A stretch of 40,761 nucleotides of DNA, from contig NZ_LNQB01000049.1 in NCBI RefSeq assembly GCF_001651875.1, positions 1 through 40,761 on the forward strand, read 5' to 3'. A program made the translations under genes and the position numbers. Within the stretch, counting starts at the first letter, position 1. Every line of letters begins with the position of its first letter. The notes beneath the pieces are model-generated. The model worked only from the letters and a program-made list of their open reading frames with translations, searched no databases and had not been told where the DNA came from. This DNA comes from Sinorhizobium saheli (GTDB lineage Bacteria; Pseudomonadota; Alphaproteobacteria; Rhizobiales; Rhizobiaceae). This document shows positions 16,082 through 25,278 of the stretch, in pieces.

Positions 16082-16867
16082 CTATTGGTCGAAGATATCT
16101 GGCGTGACCGAATGATAAGCAACAAGGGCACATTCAGGGGCCGAAGTCATTCGCGCGCCCGCAGCGGCGCGCTTCGCTGTTGAGGCAAGAACAAACGCAG
16201 GCAGAGCTGCTTTTTCTGCTCCCGAAAGCTTTCTGATGGTTTGATAACCGCTCAAGAGCGCATGGGCTTTGCGCCGGTCCAAACCGCCGTCGAGCCCGCC
16301 TGTCCAGTCAACGAGAACGTCGGCTATCTCAGTGATGAGGGCGTCATCATGGCGAAGCCTGAAATTGATGACACCGCTGACTTCCTCGCCAAGAAAAAAG
16401 ACATTCGCAAAGACCAATGCACCATGTATGGGGCCCGATGGTAAGTCGGGCTGGCGGTTGAGCCCACCCTGCAAGCTCCTGTGTATCTGGCCCATAACGC
16501 GGCCCACACTCGCACATTTGGCTGGCGACGGGTCACTCGTCGATGACCCTGACACGAAGCTTACGATGGCTACGAGCCGACCCGCAGCCTGAAACGTGGC
16601 ATTGCCGTCGACAGTGCGCCTGGGTTCGGGGCAGGGGACGCCCGCCCGATGCAGCGTTTCCATCGTCGTGAAAGCGCGTTCGAGATCAAGCGGCTCAGCC
16701 CCGTTTTCAAACAGGGTCACGATGGACTCCCCTTCGGCAGACCTGAACAGATAGGTCGTTTCACGATCGCCGTCGGCGATGCCGATCACCGAGGACAAAC
16801 CTGTCAAGCCGTAAGCTTCCACGATCGCGTGGCGGTCTTCGTCAGACAGTTCGGTAAATACCGCCAT
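16082..16867 (-). CDS. Homoserine kinase (ThrB-II/APH-fold)-like pseudokinase
   Basis: This 261-residue protein follows the Pseudomonas/rhizobial ThrB pattern from the start (MAVFTELSDEDRHAIVEAYG) through IHGALVFANVFFLG and GVINF. Active ThrB has HxD in the catalytic loop and IDF as the metal-binding motif. Here these are His148-Gly-Ala150 and Ile-Asn168-Phe, so both catalytic Asp residues are lost. About 40 residues before the loop are also missing against a usual length near 320. Phosphotransfer is therefore unlikely. It begins 9 bases after the aspartase stop with a GAGGGGA site, so it is still translated as part of the operon. It could be a relic or a binding/regulatory protein. Loss of kinase would keep homoserine from being drawn into threonine synthesis. 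Confidence 0.82.
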   Translation of the reverse strand: MAVFTELSDEDRHAIVEAYGLTGLSSVIGIADGDRETTYLFRSAEGESIVTLFENGAEPLDLERAFTTMETLHRAGVPCPEPRRTVDGNATFQAAGRLVAIVSFVSGSSTSDPSPAKCASVGRVMGQIHRSLQGGLNRQPDLPSGPIHGALVFANVFFLGEEVSGVINFRLRHDDALITEIADVLVDWTGGLDGGLDRRKAHALLSGYQTIRKLSGAEKAALPAFVLASTAKRAAAGARMTSAPECALVAYHSVTPDIFDQ

Positions 16868-16876
16868 GACTTCCCC

Positions 16877-18292
16877 TCAAGCGGACGTGCGCTGCGGGAC
16901 GTTCGCAAACGTCGCGTAGTCGCTGAAGATTTCCTCGATCTGCCGTTCGGTCAGGCATCCGTCGTCCTCGACGATGGAGCGCAGACTTTTCTTTTCAGAT
17001 AGTGCTCTCTTCGACAGCAAAGCCGCCTTGGAGTAGCCAATCAGCTTTGCTAGCGGGGTGGCCAAAACGAGAGACTGGTCCAACAACGCCCTGCAACGAT
17101 CCTTATCGACCTCGATCCCCGCCACACATCGGTTGGCGAAGATTTCCATCCCTCTGGTCAGCATGCGTATTGACAGCAGGATGTTCAGGACAATGACCGG
17201 CTCCATCGCATTGAGTTGCAGTTGTCCGGCGCTTGCCGCCAGCGTCACCGTCAGATCATTGCCGATCACCTGAAATCCGATCTGATTCATCATTTCCGGA
17301 ATGACCGGATTGACCTTGCCGGGCATGATCGAGGAGCCAGCCTGCATCGCCGGCAGCCGAATCTCACCCAATCCCCCGATTGGGCCACTGCTCAAGAGCC
17401 GCAGATCGTTGCAGATCTTCGTCATCTTCACGGCAATCCGTTTGAGAATGCCTGAGAAGGCGACAAACCCGCCTGTATCCGACGTCGCTTCCACCAGGTT
17501 ACGAGCTGTCATGAGCGGCAGACCGGAGATCTCGGAGAGCTTCCTGCACGCAACGCTCGGGAAGGTCGGCGGCACATTGATCGAGGTCCCGATTGCAGAA
17601 CCGCCGAGATTGACCTCCTGAAGAATTTTCTTGGCAGACTGCACCTGGATGATGTCCTCGTCGATCAGCTCCGCAAAGGCTTCGAACTCCTGGCCGACAG
17701 TCATGGGCACGGCGTCCTGGAGCTGAGTGCGTCCAACCTTTATGACATCCGCGAATTCAGCACCTTTCCGACGGAATGTGTCCCGAAGATTGACCTGCGC
17801 GGCGATGAGCGCGTCGCAAGTGCGCAACAGGGTCAACCGGATCGCTGTCGGGTAGACATCGTTAGTCGACTGCGAGAGGTTCACGTCGTCGTTCGGGTGA
17901 AGCGTGGAATAGTCTCCGACGCTGGCGCCCAGCTTGAGAAGAGCAAGATTGGCCACAACCTCGTTGACGTTCATGTTAGTCGAGGTGCCCGCTCCGCCCT
18001 GCATCATGTCCACTGGAAAATTGTCATCAATCGCTCTTAGTTCGATGAGATCGTCGCACGCCTCTGCGATCGCAAGAGCTTTTTCAGAAGACAGCAGTCC
18101 AAGCTCCATATTGGTCAGCGCCGCAGCCTGCTTCACCATCGCCATCGACCGAATGAGCTCGGGAAAGTCTCTCAGGCGGAAGCCTGTCACGTTGAAATTC
18201 TCCTCCGCGCGCTGAGTATGCACGCCAAACAGCTTACCCGCGGGAATGGAGAGAGGCCCGATGAGGTCAGTTTCTATGCGATCGATCTTCAT
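16877..18292 (-). CDS. aspA: Aspartate ammonia-lyase
   Basis: This 471-residue member of the fumarase/aspartase superfamily converts L-aspartate to fumarate and ammonium. The signature GSSIMPGKVNP is at residues 319-329, with GGAGTSTNMNVNE (99-111) and STNDVYPTA (142-150) forming the other active-site regions. The GTSTNMNVNE and SSIMPGKVNP wording is typical of both enzymes of the family; the aspartase call rests on overall wording and on the operon. I chose ATG 18292 over an upstream TTG, because GAGGT lies 6 bases before it. It starts 8 bases after the dapA stop. In this operon it would be the final step that releases nitrogen from homoserine-derived aspartate. Confidence 0.92.
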   Translation of the reverse strand: MKIDRIETDLIGPLSIPAGKLFGVHTQRAEENFNVTGFRLRDFPELIRSMAMVKQAAALTNMELGLLSSEKALAIAEACDDLIELRAIDDNFPVDMMQGGAGTSTNMNVNEVVANLALLKLGASVGDYSTLHPNDDVNLSQSTNDVYPTAIRLTLLRTCDALIAAQVNLRDTFRRKGAEFADVIKVGRTQLQDAVPMTVGQEFEAFAELIDEDIIQVQSAKKILQEVNLGGSAIGTSINVPPTFPSVACRKLSEISGLPLMTARNLVEATSDTGGFVAFSGILKRIAVKMTKICNDLRLLSSGPIGGLGEIRLPAMQAGSSIMPGKVNPVIPEMMNQIGFQVIGNDLTVTLAASAGQLQLNAMEPVIVLNILLSIRMLTRGMEIFANRCVAGIEVDKDRCRALLDQSLVLATPLAKLIGYSKAALLSKRALSEKKSLRSIVEDDGCLTERQIEEIFSDYATFANVPQRTSA

Positions 18293-18300
18293 CGGTGACC

Positions 18301-19179
18301 TCAACTCAAGATGTCAGCGTGGAGCATCGCCCGGTCGATCTGTTCGCGAACCGAGCTGCTTACGGGAACAAGAGGCAATCGCAGGTCCCCACGGATGCGT
18401 CCCAGCCGCTCCAGGGCATATTTTGGTCCAGCGGGGTTTGTTTCCAGGAAGAGCGCCCGGTGCAATGGCATAAGACGATCCTGGATCTCCAAAGCCGAGG
18501 CGAAGTCGCCTCCAAGGCAGGCGCGCTGGAATTCAGCGCACAGGCGCGGTGCAATGTTGGCGGTCACAGAAATGCACCCGTGCCCGCCATGGGCCATGTA
18601 GCCGAGGGCTGTGCCGTCTTCCCCGGTCAGCAGGTTGAAGTCCTTGCCGCAGGCCATGCGCTCCAGTGAAGGTCGCAGGAGATTGCCGGTGGCGTCTTTG
18701 ACGCCGCTCACATTTTTGCAGTCGCTAATAATGCGCGCCAGCGTCTCGACCTGAATGTCGATCACACTGCGACCCGGAATATTGTAGACGATGATCGGGA
18801 TCTCGGCCTCGGCATCTATGGCTTTGAAATGCTGATAGATGCCCTCCTGCGTCGGCTTGTTATAATAGGGCGAGACGACGAGCAATCCATCGGCGCCGGC
18901 TTCCTGTGCATGGCGAACGAAGTCGATTGCCTCCGCCGTGCTGTTCGAGCCTGCCCCTGCAATGACCGGGATGCGGCCGCCGACCGTTTTGACCGTAATC
19001 TCGACAACTTGTTTGTGCTCGGCATGCGTGAGTGTCGGACTTTCGCCTGTCGTTCCGCATGGGACCAGCCCGGATGATCCCTCCTCGATCTGCCAGTCGA
19101 TAAGGGCGCGCAGCGCGCCTTCATCGACACGCCCATCAGCAAAGGGTGTAACAAGTGCGGTGATGGAACCTTTGAACAA
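18301..19179 (-). CDS. dapA: 4-hydroxy-tetrahydrodipicolinate synthase
   Basis: The protein has 292 residues and all landmarks of the enzyme that condenses pyruvate with aspartate semialdehyde: Thr43-Thr44 in CGTTGESP, Tyr106 (SPYYNKPT), Tyr132 and Arg137 in VYNIPGRS, and Schiff-base Lys161 in GVKDATG. Numbering is almost identical to E. coli DapA. It lies inside the hom - aldehyde dehydrogenase - dapA - aspA operon, where aspartate semialdehyde is the shared intermediate. Here it may act as a relief valve for the reactive semialdehyde or supply lysine. The housekeeping dapA is probably elsewhere on the chromosome. Confidence 0.94.
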   Translation of the reverse strand: MFKGSITALVTPFADGRVDEGALRALIDWQIEEGSSGLVPCGTTGESPTLTHAEHKQVVEITVKTVGGRIPVIAGAGSNSTAEAIDFVRHAQEAGADGLLVVSPYYNKPTQEGIYQHFKAIDAEAEIPIIVYNIPGRSVIDIQVETLARIISDCKNVSGVKDATGNLLRPSLERMACGKDFNLLTGEDGTALGYMAHGGHGCISVTANIAPRLCAEFQRACLGGDFASALEIQDRLMPLHRALFLETNPAGPKYALERLGRIRGDLRLPLVPVSSSVREQIDRAMLHADILS

Positions 19180-19222
19180 AATGGTACTCCTGATGTTGCT
19201 GATGGGCTTGTTGGCTGGTGAT

Positions 19223-20644
19223 CTATTGCCGTTTGAGCCTGTTGATGCAGACGACCTTTGGTTGGGTCATGTCTTCAAAAGCAAAGCGCACCCCTTCGCG
19301 GCCCATGCTGCCATACTTGAAGCCGCCGAACGGCATAGCGTCGAACCGGTAGTCGGAAGAGTCGTTGATCATGATCCCTCCGGCATCAATCCCGCTGGCC
19401 GCCTCGAGGGCTCCCTCGAGGTCATTAGTGAATATACCGGCGTGCAGACTGTAGTCTGGCGCATTCGCAAGGCGGATGGCATCGCAGAGCGCATCGAAGG
19501 GTTCGAGGATTACGATCGGGGCGAACACCTCTTCGCTCCATAGGTCGCAACCGAAGGAAACATTTTCCAAGACCGTCGGCGGGTAAAGGTTGCCCGCCGG
19601 GCTGTGGCCGCAAAGGAGGTCGGCGCCAGAAGCAATGGCGCGGTCGACCATCGCCGCTGCGCGTTGAACGGCACGTTCCGAAATCATCGGGCCGACATCA
19701 GTGTCAGGCTCAAGTGGGTTTCCGGTCTTGAGCATTTTTGTGGCTGCAACGAACTCCGACTTGAACCGCTCATAAATGGAGCGCTGGATCAGGATCCTCT
19801 GGGTGCCAATGCAGTTCTGACCCGCCGCCCAGTAGGCTCCAGACACGCAGCCGTCGACTGCAGCGACGAAATTGCAGTCCTCCATGACGATGACTGGTGC
19901 ATTGCCTCCCAGATCCATCGCCAGCTTCTTGATGCCTGCAGCCTTGGCGATTGCCTCACCCGTGGCAAACCCGCCCGTGAACGAAATCATTCGCACGTCT
20001 CTTGCCACGACGAGTGCCTTGCCAAGATCCGCGCCACCGATGACAACCGTAACGATCTCTTCCGGAAGGCCGCTTTGCACCAGAACGTCGACCAGTTTGA
20101 GCGCCGATAGGGGAGCAAGCTCAGACGGCTTCAGGAGCACGGCGTTTCCACCGGCAATCGCCGGCCCAAGTTTGTGGGCGACCAGGTTCAGCGGGTCATT
20201 ATAAGGGGTGATTGCCGTAATGATCCCGAGCGGCTCTCGCGTGTACCAGCCCTGCCGGGCTTCGGACCCAGCATAGGACTCGAACGGAATGACTTCGCCG
20301 GCATTGCGTTTGGCCTCATCGGCCGAGAGTTTTAGCGTGTTGACGCATCGGGTCGCCTCTTTGCGGGCTTGCGTTATCGTTTTGCCGGCCTCGTTGACGA
20401 TCAGAAGCGCGAATTCTTCATGCGCCGCCTCAATGCAGGCGGCTGCCTTTTCGAGGATTGCAGCTCGCTTGTGGCGCGGCAAAGCTTTGGCGGCCTGCGC
20501 TCCGCGGTGCGCGCGTTCAATAAGGCTGCTCACGCAAGAAGCATCGCTGCTTGGAACGGTTCCGACGACCGATCCGTCGAAAGGGTTGCGCACGACGATC
20601 TCGTCGCTTGAAAAGGGTGCGTTCAGGGCAAGGCCGTGCATCAT
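19223..20644 (-). CDS. Aldehyde dehydrogenase, candidate non-phosphorylating aspartate-semialdehyde dehydrogenase
   Basis: This 473-residue ALDH-superfamily enzyme has Asn149 (TPYND), SFTGG at 221-225, and the nucleophile Cys278 in GQNCIGTQ. The general base position of the LELGG motif holds Asp244 (MDLGG) instead of Glu, a conservative but unusual change. The start codon overlaps the hom stop (ATGA), and AAGGAGG precedes it, so the two proteins are made together. Since Hom acting in the catabolic direction yields aspartate 4-semialdehyde and AspA consumes aspartate, the missing step is semialdehyde to aspartate. This enzyme is the only candidate in the operon. The substrate is inferred from context. 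Confidence 0.88.
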   Translation of the reverse strand: MMHGLALNAPFSSDEIVVRNPFDGSVVGTVPSSDASCVSSLIERAHRGAQAAKALPRHKRAAILEKAAACIEAAHEEFALLIVNEAGKTITQARKEATRCVNTLKLSADEAKRNAGEVIPFESYAGSEARQGWYTREPLGIITAITPYNDPLNLVAHKLGPAIAGGNAVLLKPSELAPLSALKLVDVLVQSGLPEEIVTVVIGGADLGKALVVARDVRMISFTGGFATGEAIAKAAGIKKLAMDLGGNAPVIVMEDCNFVAAVDGCVSGAYWAAGQNCIGTQRILIQRSIYERFKSEFVAATKMLKTGNPLEPDTDVGPMISERAVQRAAAMVDRAIASGADLLCGHSPAGNLYPPTVLENVSFGCDLWSEEVFAPIVILEPFDALCDAIRLANAPDYSLHAGIFTNDLEGALEAASGIDAGGIMINDSSDYRFDAMPFGGFKYGSMGREGVRFAFEDMTQPKVVCINRLKRQ

Positions 20645-21702
20645 GCGGCCTCCTTTGCAATGGCGGAGGTGCTTTGGGTGTGAATTGCCACGATGTCGGA
20701 CAGAAGAGCATAGGCGGTCTCAATTCGCCCCGCACCTGGTCCGGTGACCGTCACAGAACCGAGCAGCTTCGTGTTGAACGAAACTGCATTGGTTGGACCG
20801 TTGACGGCGGCGAGAGGATGCTCCAACGGCAGTTGCTTCGGCATGACGCTTCCGACGACGCGGCCGTCTGCCCCCCGGGAGGCGGAACCAATGAGTTTCC
20901 AGCGGCTGTTGGTCTTGGCTGCATCCCCGATGTCAGAAGGCGAAAGCTGCGAAATGCCTTTGCAGGTGACGTCATCCGGCTTGAGCTGCGCACCAAGCAG
21001 CTCATTGGCAAGGATGACGACCTTGAGGCGGACGTCGAAGCCTTCCACATCCGCCGTGGGGTCGGCTTCCGCGTAGCCGAGCTCCTGTGCTTCCCTGACG
21101 GCGGTATCGAAATCCAGGCCACTTTCCATGCGTCCCAGAACGAAGTTGGAAGTGCCGTTCAGGATTCCCTCGAAACCATCGACCTCAGCGCCCGCGAGCG
21201 TCTTCGCGGCCATTCGGATCACCGGCGTTCCGCTCATCACGGAACCCTCGTACTCAAACCGGACGCCATTTGCCTCAGCGAGGGCTTTCAGCTCCAACGC
21301 GGCGAGTGCCACCGGGCCCTTGTTTGTCGTCACCACATGCTTGCCGCTTGCAAGCGCCCAACGGCAATGGGAGACTGCGGGCTCGCCGTCCGTTGGGTTG
21401 GTGAACGTTGCCTCTACGACAATGTCTGCCGGAGCGGTCCTGATGATCGTTTCGTTGTCCGCTTCCGCGTTGCCGCCTGAGAGTTGGCCGAACCCCCCTT
21501 TGGTGAACTTGGCGTCAATCAGCGTCTTCGCGTCGAGCCCGTTTGGTGAGATCACGGAGCCCAGATAAAGATCGCTCACAGCGACAATGTTCAGACGGAA
21601 CCCGAGCTCCCGCTCCCACAGCGTATTCCTTGTTGCGATAAGCTCGGCCAAAGCGCGGTTTACGCCGCCAAAGCCGATGAGGGCAATGTTGTAGACGGTC
21701 AT
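20641..21702 (-). CDS. hom: Homoserine dehydrogenase, short form without ACT domain
   Basis: The protein has 353 residues. A Rossmann NAD(P) domain opens with [12 protein letters not shown], followed by TTNKGPVA and the catalytic-domain signature [15 protein letters not shown]. There is no C-terminal ACT domain, so threonine feedback inhibition is unlikely, which fits a catabolic role (homoserine to aspartate semialdehyde). The start at 21702 has GGAGGA upstream. It is the first gene of the tight set hom - aldehyde dehydrogenase - dapA - aspA - kinase-like - lrp, where gaps range from overlap to 43 bases. A 194-bp region before it, after the ArgP-like regulator, can hold its promoter. Confidence 0.94.
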   Translation of the reverse strand: MTVYNIALIGFGGVNRALAELIATRNTLWERELGFRLNIVAVSDLYLGSVISPNGLDAKTLIDAKFTKGGFGQLSGGNAEADNETIIRTAPADIVVEATFTNPTDGEPAVSHCRWALASGKHVVTTNKGPVALAALELKALAEANGVRFEYEGSVMSGTPVIRMAAKTLAGAEVDGFEGILNGTSNFVLGRMESGLDFDTAVREAQELGYAEADPTADVEGFDVRLKVVILANELLGAQLKPDDVTCKGISQLSPSDIGDAAKTNSRWKLIGSASRGADGRVVGSVMPKQLPLEHPLAAVNGPTNAVSFNTKLLGSVTVTGPGAGRIETAYALLSDIVAIHTQSTSAIAKEAA

Positions 21703-21896
21703 GACAATCCTCCAATGACACCAATGATGTTCTCTGCTTGCCGAGAATGCGAGGCAGACCGCTCAGTGGGAACGGCGCAAATCGGCCAAAGGAGGAGGCA
21801 TTTCGCCCAAAGTGCCTGCGTGACGATGCTGGCGCTCATTGCTTCTCTTGCGAACAATCCGGCGAGCCGCTGGAGGTCCTGCAACAACACTGACAT

Positions 21897-22808
21897 CTAT
21901 GAAATTCCGTCCAGTTTGAGGCTTTGCTGCGCAAGGCGGATGATGGCCGCCGTCAGCCCCTCCAGCTGTTGGACCGCTACGCGATGAACCTGCCATTGCA
22001 CCGGCAAGTCGACGCCTGTCCCTTTGATCAATTCTGTCAAAGTGCCGGACTTGAGATGGGCCGCCGCAAGGTGAGCCGGGACAATGCCCCATCCAATGCC
22101 TGCGAGGGCTGCATCGAAGATGCTTGCGCGCGAGGGTAGCCGATGCACCGGAGACTCGACACCATCGCCGAGCGCAGCTTTGACCCATCGCTTCGGAAAG
22201 GGGTCCGTCGACCCCATGGCCAGACCAGGCGCTTTGGCCATCGCCTCGGGGCTTGCGCCTTGTGGAAAATGGCGGCTGCTATAGCCCGGTGTTGCCACGG
22301 CTAGGAGGCGCAGGCTGCCCAACGAACAGCTGTCGTGATCCTCAAGCCGTTCCTCGCCTAAGGTGACCGCAGCGACAACCTCGCCGGCTCGCAGCCTTTC
22401 TGGCGTCGGGATGGTCTCATTCAGAACCAGGTCGACGAGAAACGGTGCGGATCGTACGAAGTCGGAGACAGCATCCAGGATCCAGCTCCCGAGCCATTCC
22501 GGATTGGCGGCAATCCTGATGGTCATGCGTCCAGGCAGTGAGCCAGGACCGATAAGACCGGGCATTCTGGAGGCCAATTGGCGCTCGAGCAGTTCGACGC
22601 GCTCGAAATGGTAGACGAGCTGAGCACCCGCCGTGGTGGCGGAACACGGGCTTCCTCTGACGATCAACGCGACGCCGAGACGTTGCTCCAACTGCTTGAC
22701 CCGCTGCGACACAGCTGATTGCGTAACCTTCAGTTCGCGCGCAGCTCTGTCGAAGCTGCCCAACCTGATGACAGAAACGACGGCCTTGACTGCCTGATAG
22801 TCGATCAT
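21897..22808 (-). CDS. LysR-family regulator of the ArgP/LysG type
   Basis: The protein has 303 residues. The winged helix reads DYQAVKAVVSVIRLGSF, then TQSAVSQRVKQLEQRLG, and the early RGSPC and the spacing to the effector domain match ArgP/LysG proteins, which sense lysine, arginine or analogues and often control basic amino acid exporters. It lies between the Gdx exporter gene and hom on the same strand. A canavanine/arginine-type inducer would fit. It probably acts on the promoter region 21703-21896 before hom. An ATG immediately after its stop opens a 65-codon frame that I do not consider coding. Confidence 0.9.
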   Translation of the reverse strand: MIDYQAVKAVVSVIRLGSFDRAARELKVTQSAVSQRVKQLEQRLGVALIVRGSPCSATTAGAQLVYHFERVELLERQLASRMPGLIGPGSLPGRMTIRIAANPEWLGSWILDAVSDFVRSAPFLVDLVLNETIPTPERLRAGEVVAAVTLGEERLEDHDSCSLGSLRLLAVATPGYSSRHFPQGASPEAMAKAPGLAMGSTDPFPKRWVKAALGDGVESPVHRLPSRASIFDAALAGIGWGIVPAHLAAAHLKSGTLTELIKGTGVDLPVQWQVHRVAVQQLEGLTAAIIRLAQQSLKLDGIS

Positions 22809-22917
22809 GGCTCGAGTCCAGTCTGCGTTTGATGGTTGGCGAAGTTTGTTCTTGTCTGGGCTTGGCGCGCAAAATCGCTGACACCGGAACGCGCGAGCGA
22901 CCGTCGCAAACCTTCTT

Positions 22918-23238
22918 TCATCCGGCGTTCGACAGCTTCATCATCAGGAGACCGGAGAGTATCATGGCGCCGGCGAGAATGCGCATTGGGGCAGCTGGCT
23001 CGTTCAAGACCAGGACGCCAAGCAGGAACGACCCGATGGCTCCAATGCCAGTCCAGACAGTGTAGGCCGTGCCAAGCGGAAGAACGCGCATCGAGAATGA
23101 AAGCAGCACACCACTTGCGATCATTGCGGCGACCGTGATTGCCGACGGAACAAGCAGTGTGAAGCCTTCGGACTTTTTCATATAGAAGGCCCAGACCACT
23201 TCGAGCAGCCCGGCGATGAGCAGAATAATCCAATGCAT
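22918..23238 (-). CDS. gdx: Small multidrug resistance family guanidinium exporter (Gdx/SugE type)
   Basis: This 106-residue protein has four membrane helices. It follows E. coli Gdx (SugE) almost position by position: GLLEVVWA with the essential Glu13 and Trp16, LPLGTAYTVWTGIGA, and APMR before helix 4. These mark the Gdx subtype, which exchanges guanidinium for protons, rather than the EmrE/Qac subtype. It lies directly after the candidate canavanine-gamma-lyase gene (89-base gap containing a hairpin). Export of guanidinium or hydroxyguanidine made from canavanine is the natural reading. Whether this protein accepts hydroxyguanidine is unknown. Confidence 0.93.
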   Translation of the reverse strand: MHWIILLIAGLLEVVWAFYMKKSEGFTLLVPSAITVAAMIASGVLLSFSMRVLPLGTAYTVWTGIGAIGSFLLGVLVLNEPAAPMRILAGAMILSGLLMMKLSNAG

Positions 23239-23268
23239 AATGTGTTTCCCTTGAGAAAGTCGCTGAGA

Positions 23269-23303
23269 CAGCGGGAAGATCCCAAGGAGAGGGCTTCCCG
23301 CTG
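23269..23303 (-). promoter_or_regulatory. Long bulged stem-loop in the leader of the Gdx gene
   Basis: CAGCGGGAAG (23269-23278) pairs perfectly with CTTCCCGCTG (23294-23303). Inside it, CCC and GGG pair further after a 2-base bulge, giving about 13 paired positions. It lies between the gamma-lyase stop and the Gdx start. A smaller hairpin, CTGAA...TTCAG, directly follows the gamma-lyase stop codon. It does not match the guanidine-I, -II or -III riboswitch patterns I know. It may set the relative expression of the two genes. Confidence 0.55.
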
Positions 23304-23327
23304 CACCGGGCGTCTGAATTCGCGTCT

Positions 23328-24539
23328 TCAGGACTGGCCGAAGGTCTCGTCGAGAGCGTTTTTGATATCGGCGATGAGGTCCTCGGGATCCTCCAAGCCG
23401 ATGGAAAGACGCAGATGTCCATATTTCTGGAAATTCAGCGGATAGCGTTCGGCGCCTCCGCGGCCGCTCCCCCCGACGTGCACGATCAGGGTTTCGTCGT
23501 GGCCGAGCGAGACCGCTGAGGTGATCACCTTCAGATTGGAAACGAAACGGTTCTGGGCGTCCGGGTCCCCCTCGACCGCAAAGGCGATGACGCCGCCATA
23601 ACCCTTGCCTCCAAATTGAGCCTGTGCGAGTTGGTGCTGGTCGTGGCTTTCGAGCCCGGGATAAGTGACGTAGGCAACCCGCTCGTCCCGCGCAAGGTTA
23701 TCCGCAACGACCTGTGCGGTCGCGAACTGCTGCTTGAGGCGCAATGGAAGCGTGACTGAGCCGCGGGTGATCAGCCAGGCATTGAAGGGGGAGATCGTTC
23801 CGCCGAGATCGACAAGGGCGTCGGCCTTGACATGATGGATGAGCTCCTTGGAACCGACCACCACACCGCCCATAGCATCACCATGGCCATTGATGTACTT
23901 GGTCAGGGAGTGGATAACGAGATCGGCGCCGAGCGCCAGCGGCCGGAAAAAGGGGGGAGGCGTAAAGGTGGAGTCGACTGACAGAAGCGCGCCAGCCTGC
24001 CTGGCTATGGAGACCAGTGTCGCGATATCGGCAACCTTTGTAGTCGGATTGGCGATCGTTTCCGTATGGATCAGCTTCGTGTTAGGCCGCACGGCGGCTC
24101 TGACTGCCTCCATGTCGCCCATATCGACGAAGGTTGCCTCAATCTTGTAGCGCTGAGGCAAGAGCTCGGCGAAGAGCCGCCAGACGGCTTCATAAGTGAC
24201 ATCGCCGACGATCACATGATCGCCGCTTTTCAGGAAGGTGAAGAACACGGCGTGGAGGGCAGCGACACCGGTTGCGAAGACGGCTGCGTCCTCTCCACCT
24301 TCCATGGCCGCCAGCTTGCGCTGCAGGCAGATCTGGTTATGACCGGAATTGCGTGTATAGGAAGGCGCCTCCGTGTCCGACCAGTCCATGGTCGAGGGGT
24401 CGTAGGGCAGAAGATAGGAATTGGCCATGACGATCGGTGTGCGGATCGCGCCGGAGGTCTTGTCGATCTCGTTGCCGCCATGCACCGAAAGCGTGTTGAA
24501 GGAGAGCGTCGAAAGCTCGTGTTTGTCTGGTCTGGACAT
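23328..24539 (-). CDS. Cys/Met-metabolism PLP enzyme, candidate canavanine-gamma-lyase
   Basis: This 403-residue fold-type I PLP enzyme has YTR (61-63), Tyr116 stacking on PLP, Asp189 and Schiff-base Lys214 in SLTKYINGHGD, with RLSIGLED near the end. It belongs to the cystathionine gamma-synthase/lyase family. The Cys that marks methionine gamma-lyase is missing (TYEAV instead of YGC), so sulfur amino acids are not the obvious substrate. It lies between a basic amino acid ABC transporter (38 bases downstream of its last gene) and a Gdx exporter, upstream of hom and aspA. That setting matches the canavanine pathway, where a PLP gamma-lyase releases hydroxyguanidine and homoserine. Family membership is certain; the exact substrate is inferred from context. 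Confidence 0.9.
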   Translation of the reverse strand: MSRPDKHELSTLSFNTLSVHGGNEIDKTSGAIRTPIVMANSYLLPYDPSTMDWSDTEAPSYTRNSGHNQICLQRKLAAMEGGEDAAVFATGVAALHAVFFTFLKSGDHVIVGDVTYEAVWRLFAELLPQRYKIEATFVDMGDMEAVRAAVRPNTKLIHTETIANPTTKVADIATLVSIARQAGALLSVDSTFTPPPFFRPLALGADLVIHSLTKYINGHGDAMGGVVVGSKELIHHVKADALVDLGGTISPFNAWLITRGSVTLPLRLKQQFATAQVVADNLARDERVAYVTYPGLESHDQHQLAQAQFGGKGYGGVIAFAVEGDPDAQNRFVSNLKVITSAVSLGHDETLIVHVGGSGRGGAERYPLNFQKYGHLRLSIGLEDPEDLIADIKNALDETFGQS

Positions 24540-24577
24540 GTCGTGGGCCTCTGGTTGTTCTGGGTTTAAGGGCCGCG

Positions 24578-25267
24578 CTAGCGGCGCGTCGGCACAGCAT
24601 TTTCGAGCTTCTGGAAGGCCTGCGTGATGAGAAAGGTCAGACCGACATAGAAGAGGGTGACGAGGAGCAGGGGTTCATAGACGAGCAGCGTGTCCTGGCG
24701 GATCTTGTAGGCGGCGCCATAGAGGTCCATCACCGTCACCGAAAACACGATCGGTGTGGCCTTGAGCTGAAGGACCACTTCTCCGGCGAAGGTGGGCAAG
24801 CCGATGCGGATTGCACGGGGAAGCCAGATCCGGCGCAGGATCATGGCAGGCGACATGCCAACGGCGCGAGCAGCCTCCAATTCACCCTTCGGAACCGCCA
24901 ACATGGCGCCTCTGAGGATCTCACCTTGATAGGCTGCAAAATTCAGCGTCAGCGCAAGGGCGGCGAAGAACAGGCCTTCTCGCAATATCGGCCACAGGAA
25001 ACTTGTCCTCAGTCCCGGTATGTAAGGCAGATACGTGCCCAGGCCGTAGTAAATGAGCCAGAGCTGAATCAGAAGCGGTGTGCCGCGGAAGAACGTGCAG
25101 TACCCCTTCGCAAGCCAGCGTGCGACGGGGTTCTTGCCCACCTGGGCGATCGCAAGGAAGATCGCCAGGCCAAAGCCGCAGGTCACCGAGATCACGAGCA
25201 GCAGGCAGGTGAGGAAAGCACCCTGCAGGATGAGATCGCGGTAGGGGAAAATCCAGCTGAAATCCAT
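24578..25267 (-). CDS. Amino acid ABC transporter permease (HisM type)
   Basis: This 229-residue inner-membrane protein has about five helices and the permease EAA loop (GELEAARAVGMSPAMILRRI), with TFFRGTPLLIQLW near the N-terminal third. I chose ATG 25267 (GGGAG upstream); an upstream extension of 75 codons overlaps the HisQ-type gene and lacks membrane character. It pairs with the 25279-26001 permease as the heterodimeric channel. It is the fourth gene of the transporter set and is followed 38 bases later by the gamma-lyase gene, so uptake and breakdown of the substrate are probably co-transcribed. Confidence 0.94.
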   Translation of the reverse strand: MDFSWIFPYRDLILQGAFLTCLLLVISVTCGFGLAIFLAIAQVGKNPVARWLAKGYCTFFRGTPLLIQLWLIYYGLGTYLPYIPGLRTSFLWPILREGLFFAALALTLNFAAYQGEILRGAMLAVPKGELEAARAVGMSPAMILRRIWLPRAIRIGLPTFAGEVVLQLKATPIVFSVTVMDLYGAAYKIRQDTLLVYEPLLLVTLFYVGLTFLITQAFQKLENAVPTRR

Positions 25268-25278
25268 GTCTGGCTCCC

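Noticed and set aside
21699..21896. 65-codon frame starting right after the ArgP-like stop codon
   Set aside because: No ribosome site, no domain, and it covers the likely promoter region of hom.
23239..23327. Guanidine riboswitch before the Gdx gene
   Set aside because: The hairpins lack the ACGR loops of guanidine-II and the conserved parts of guanidine-I and -III; only an unnamed structure can be supported.
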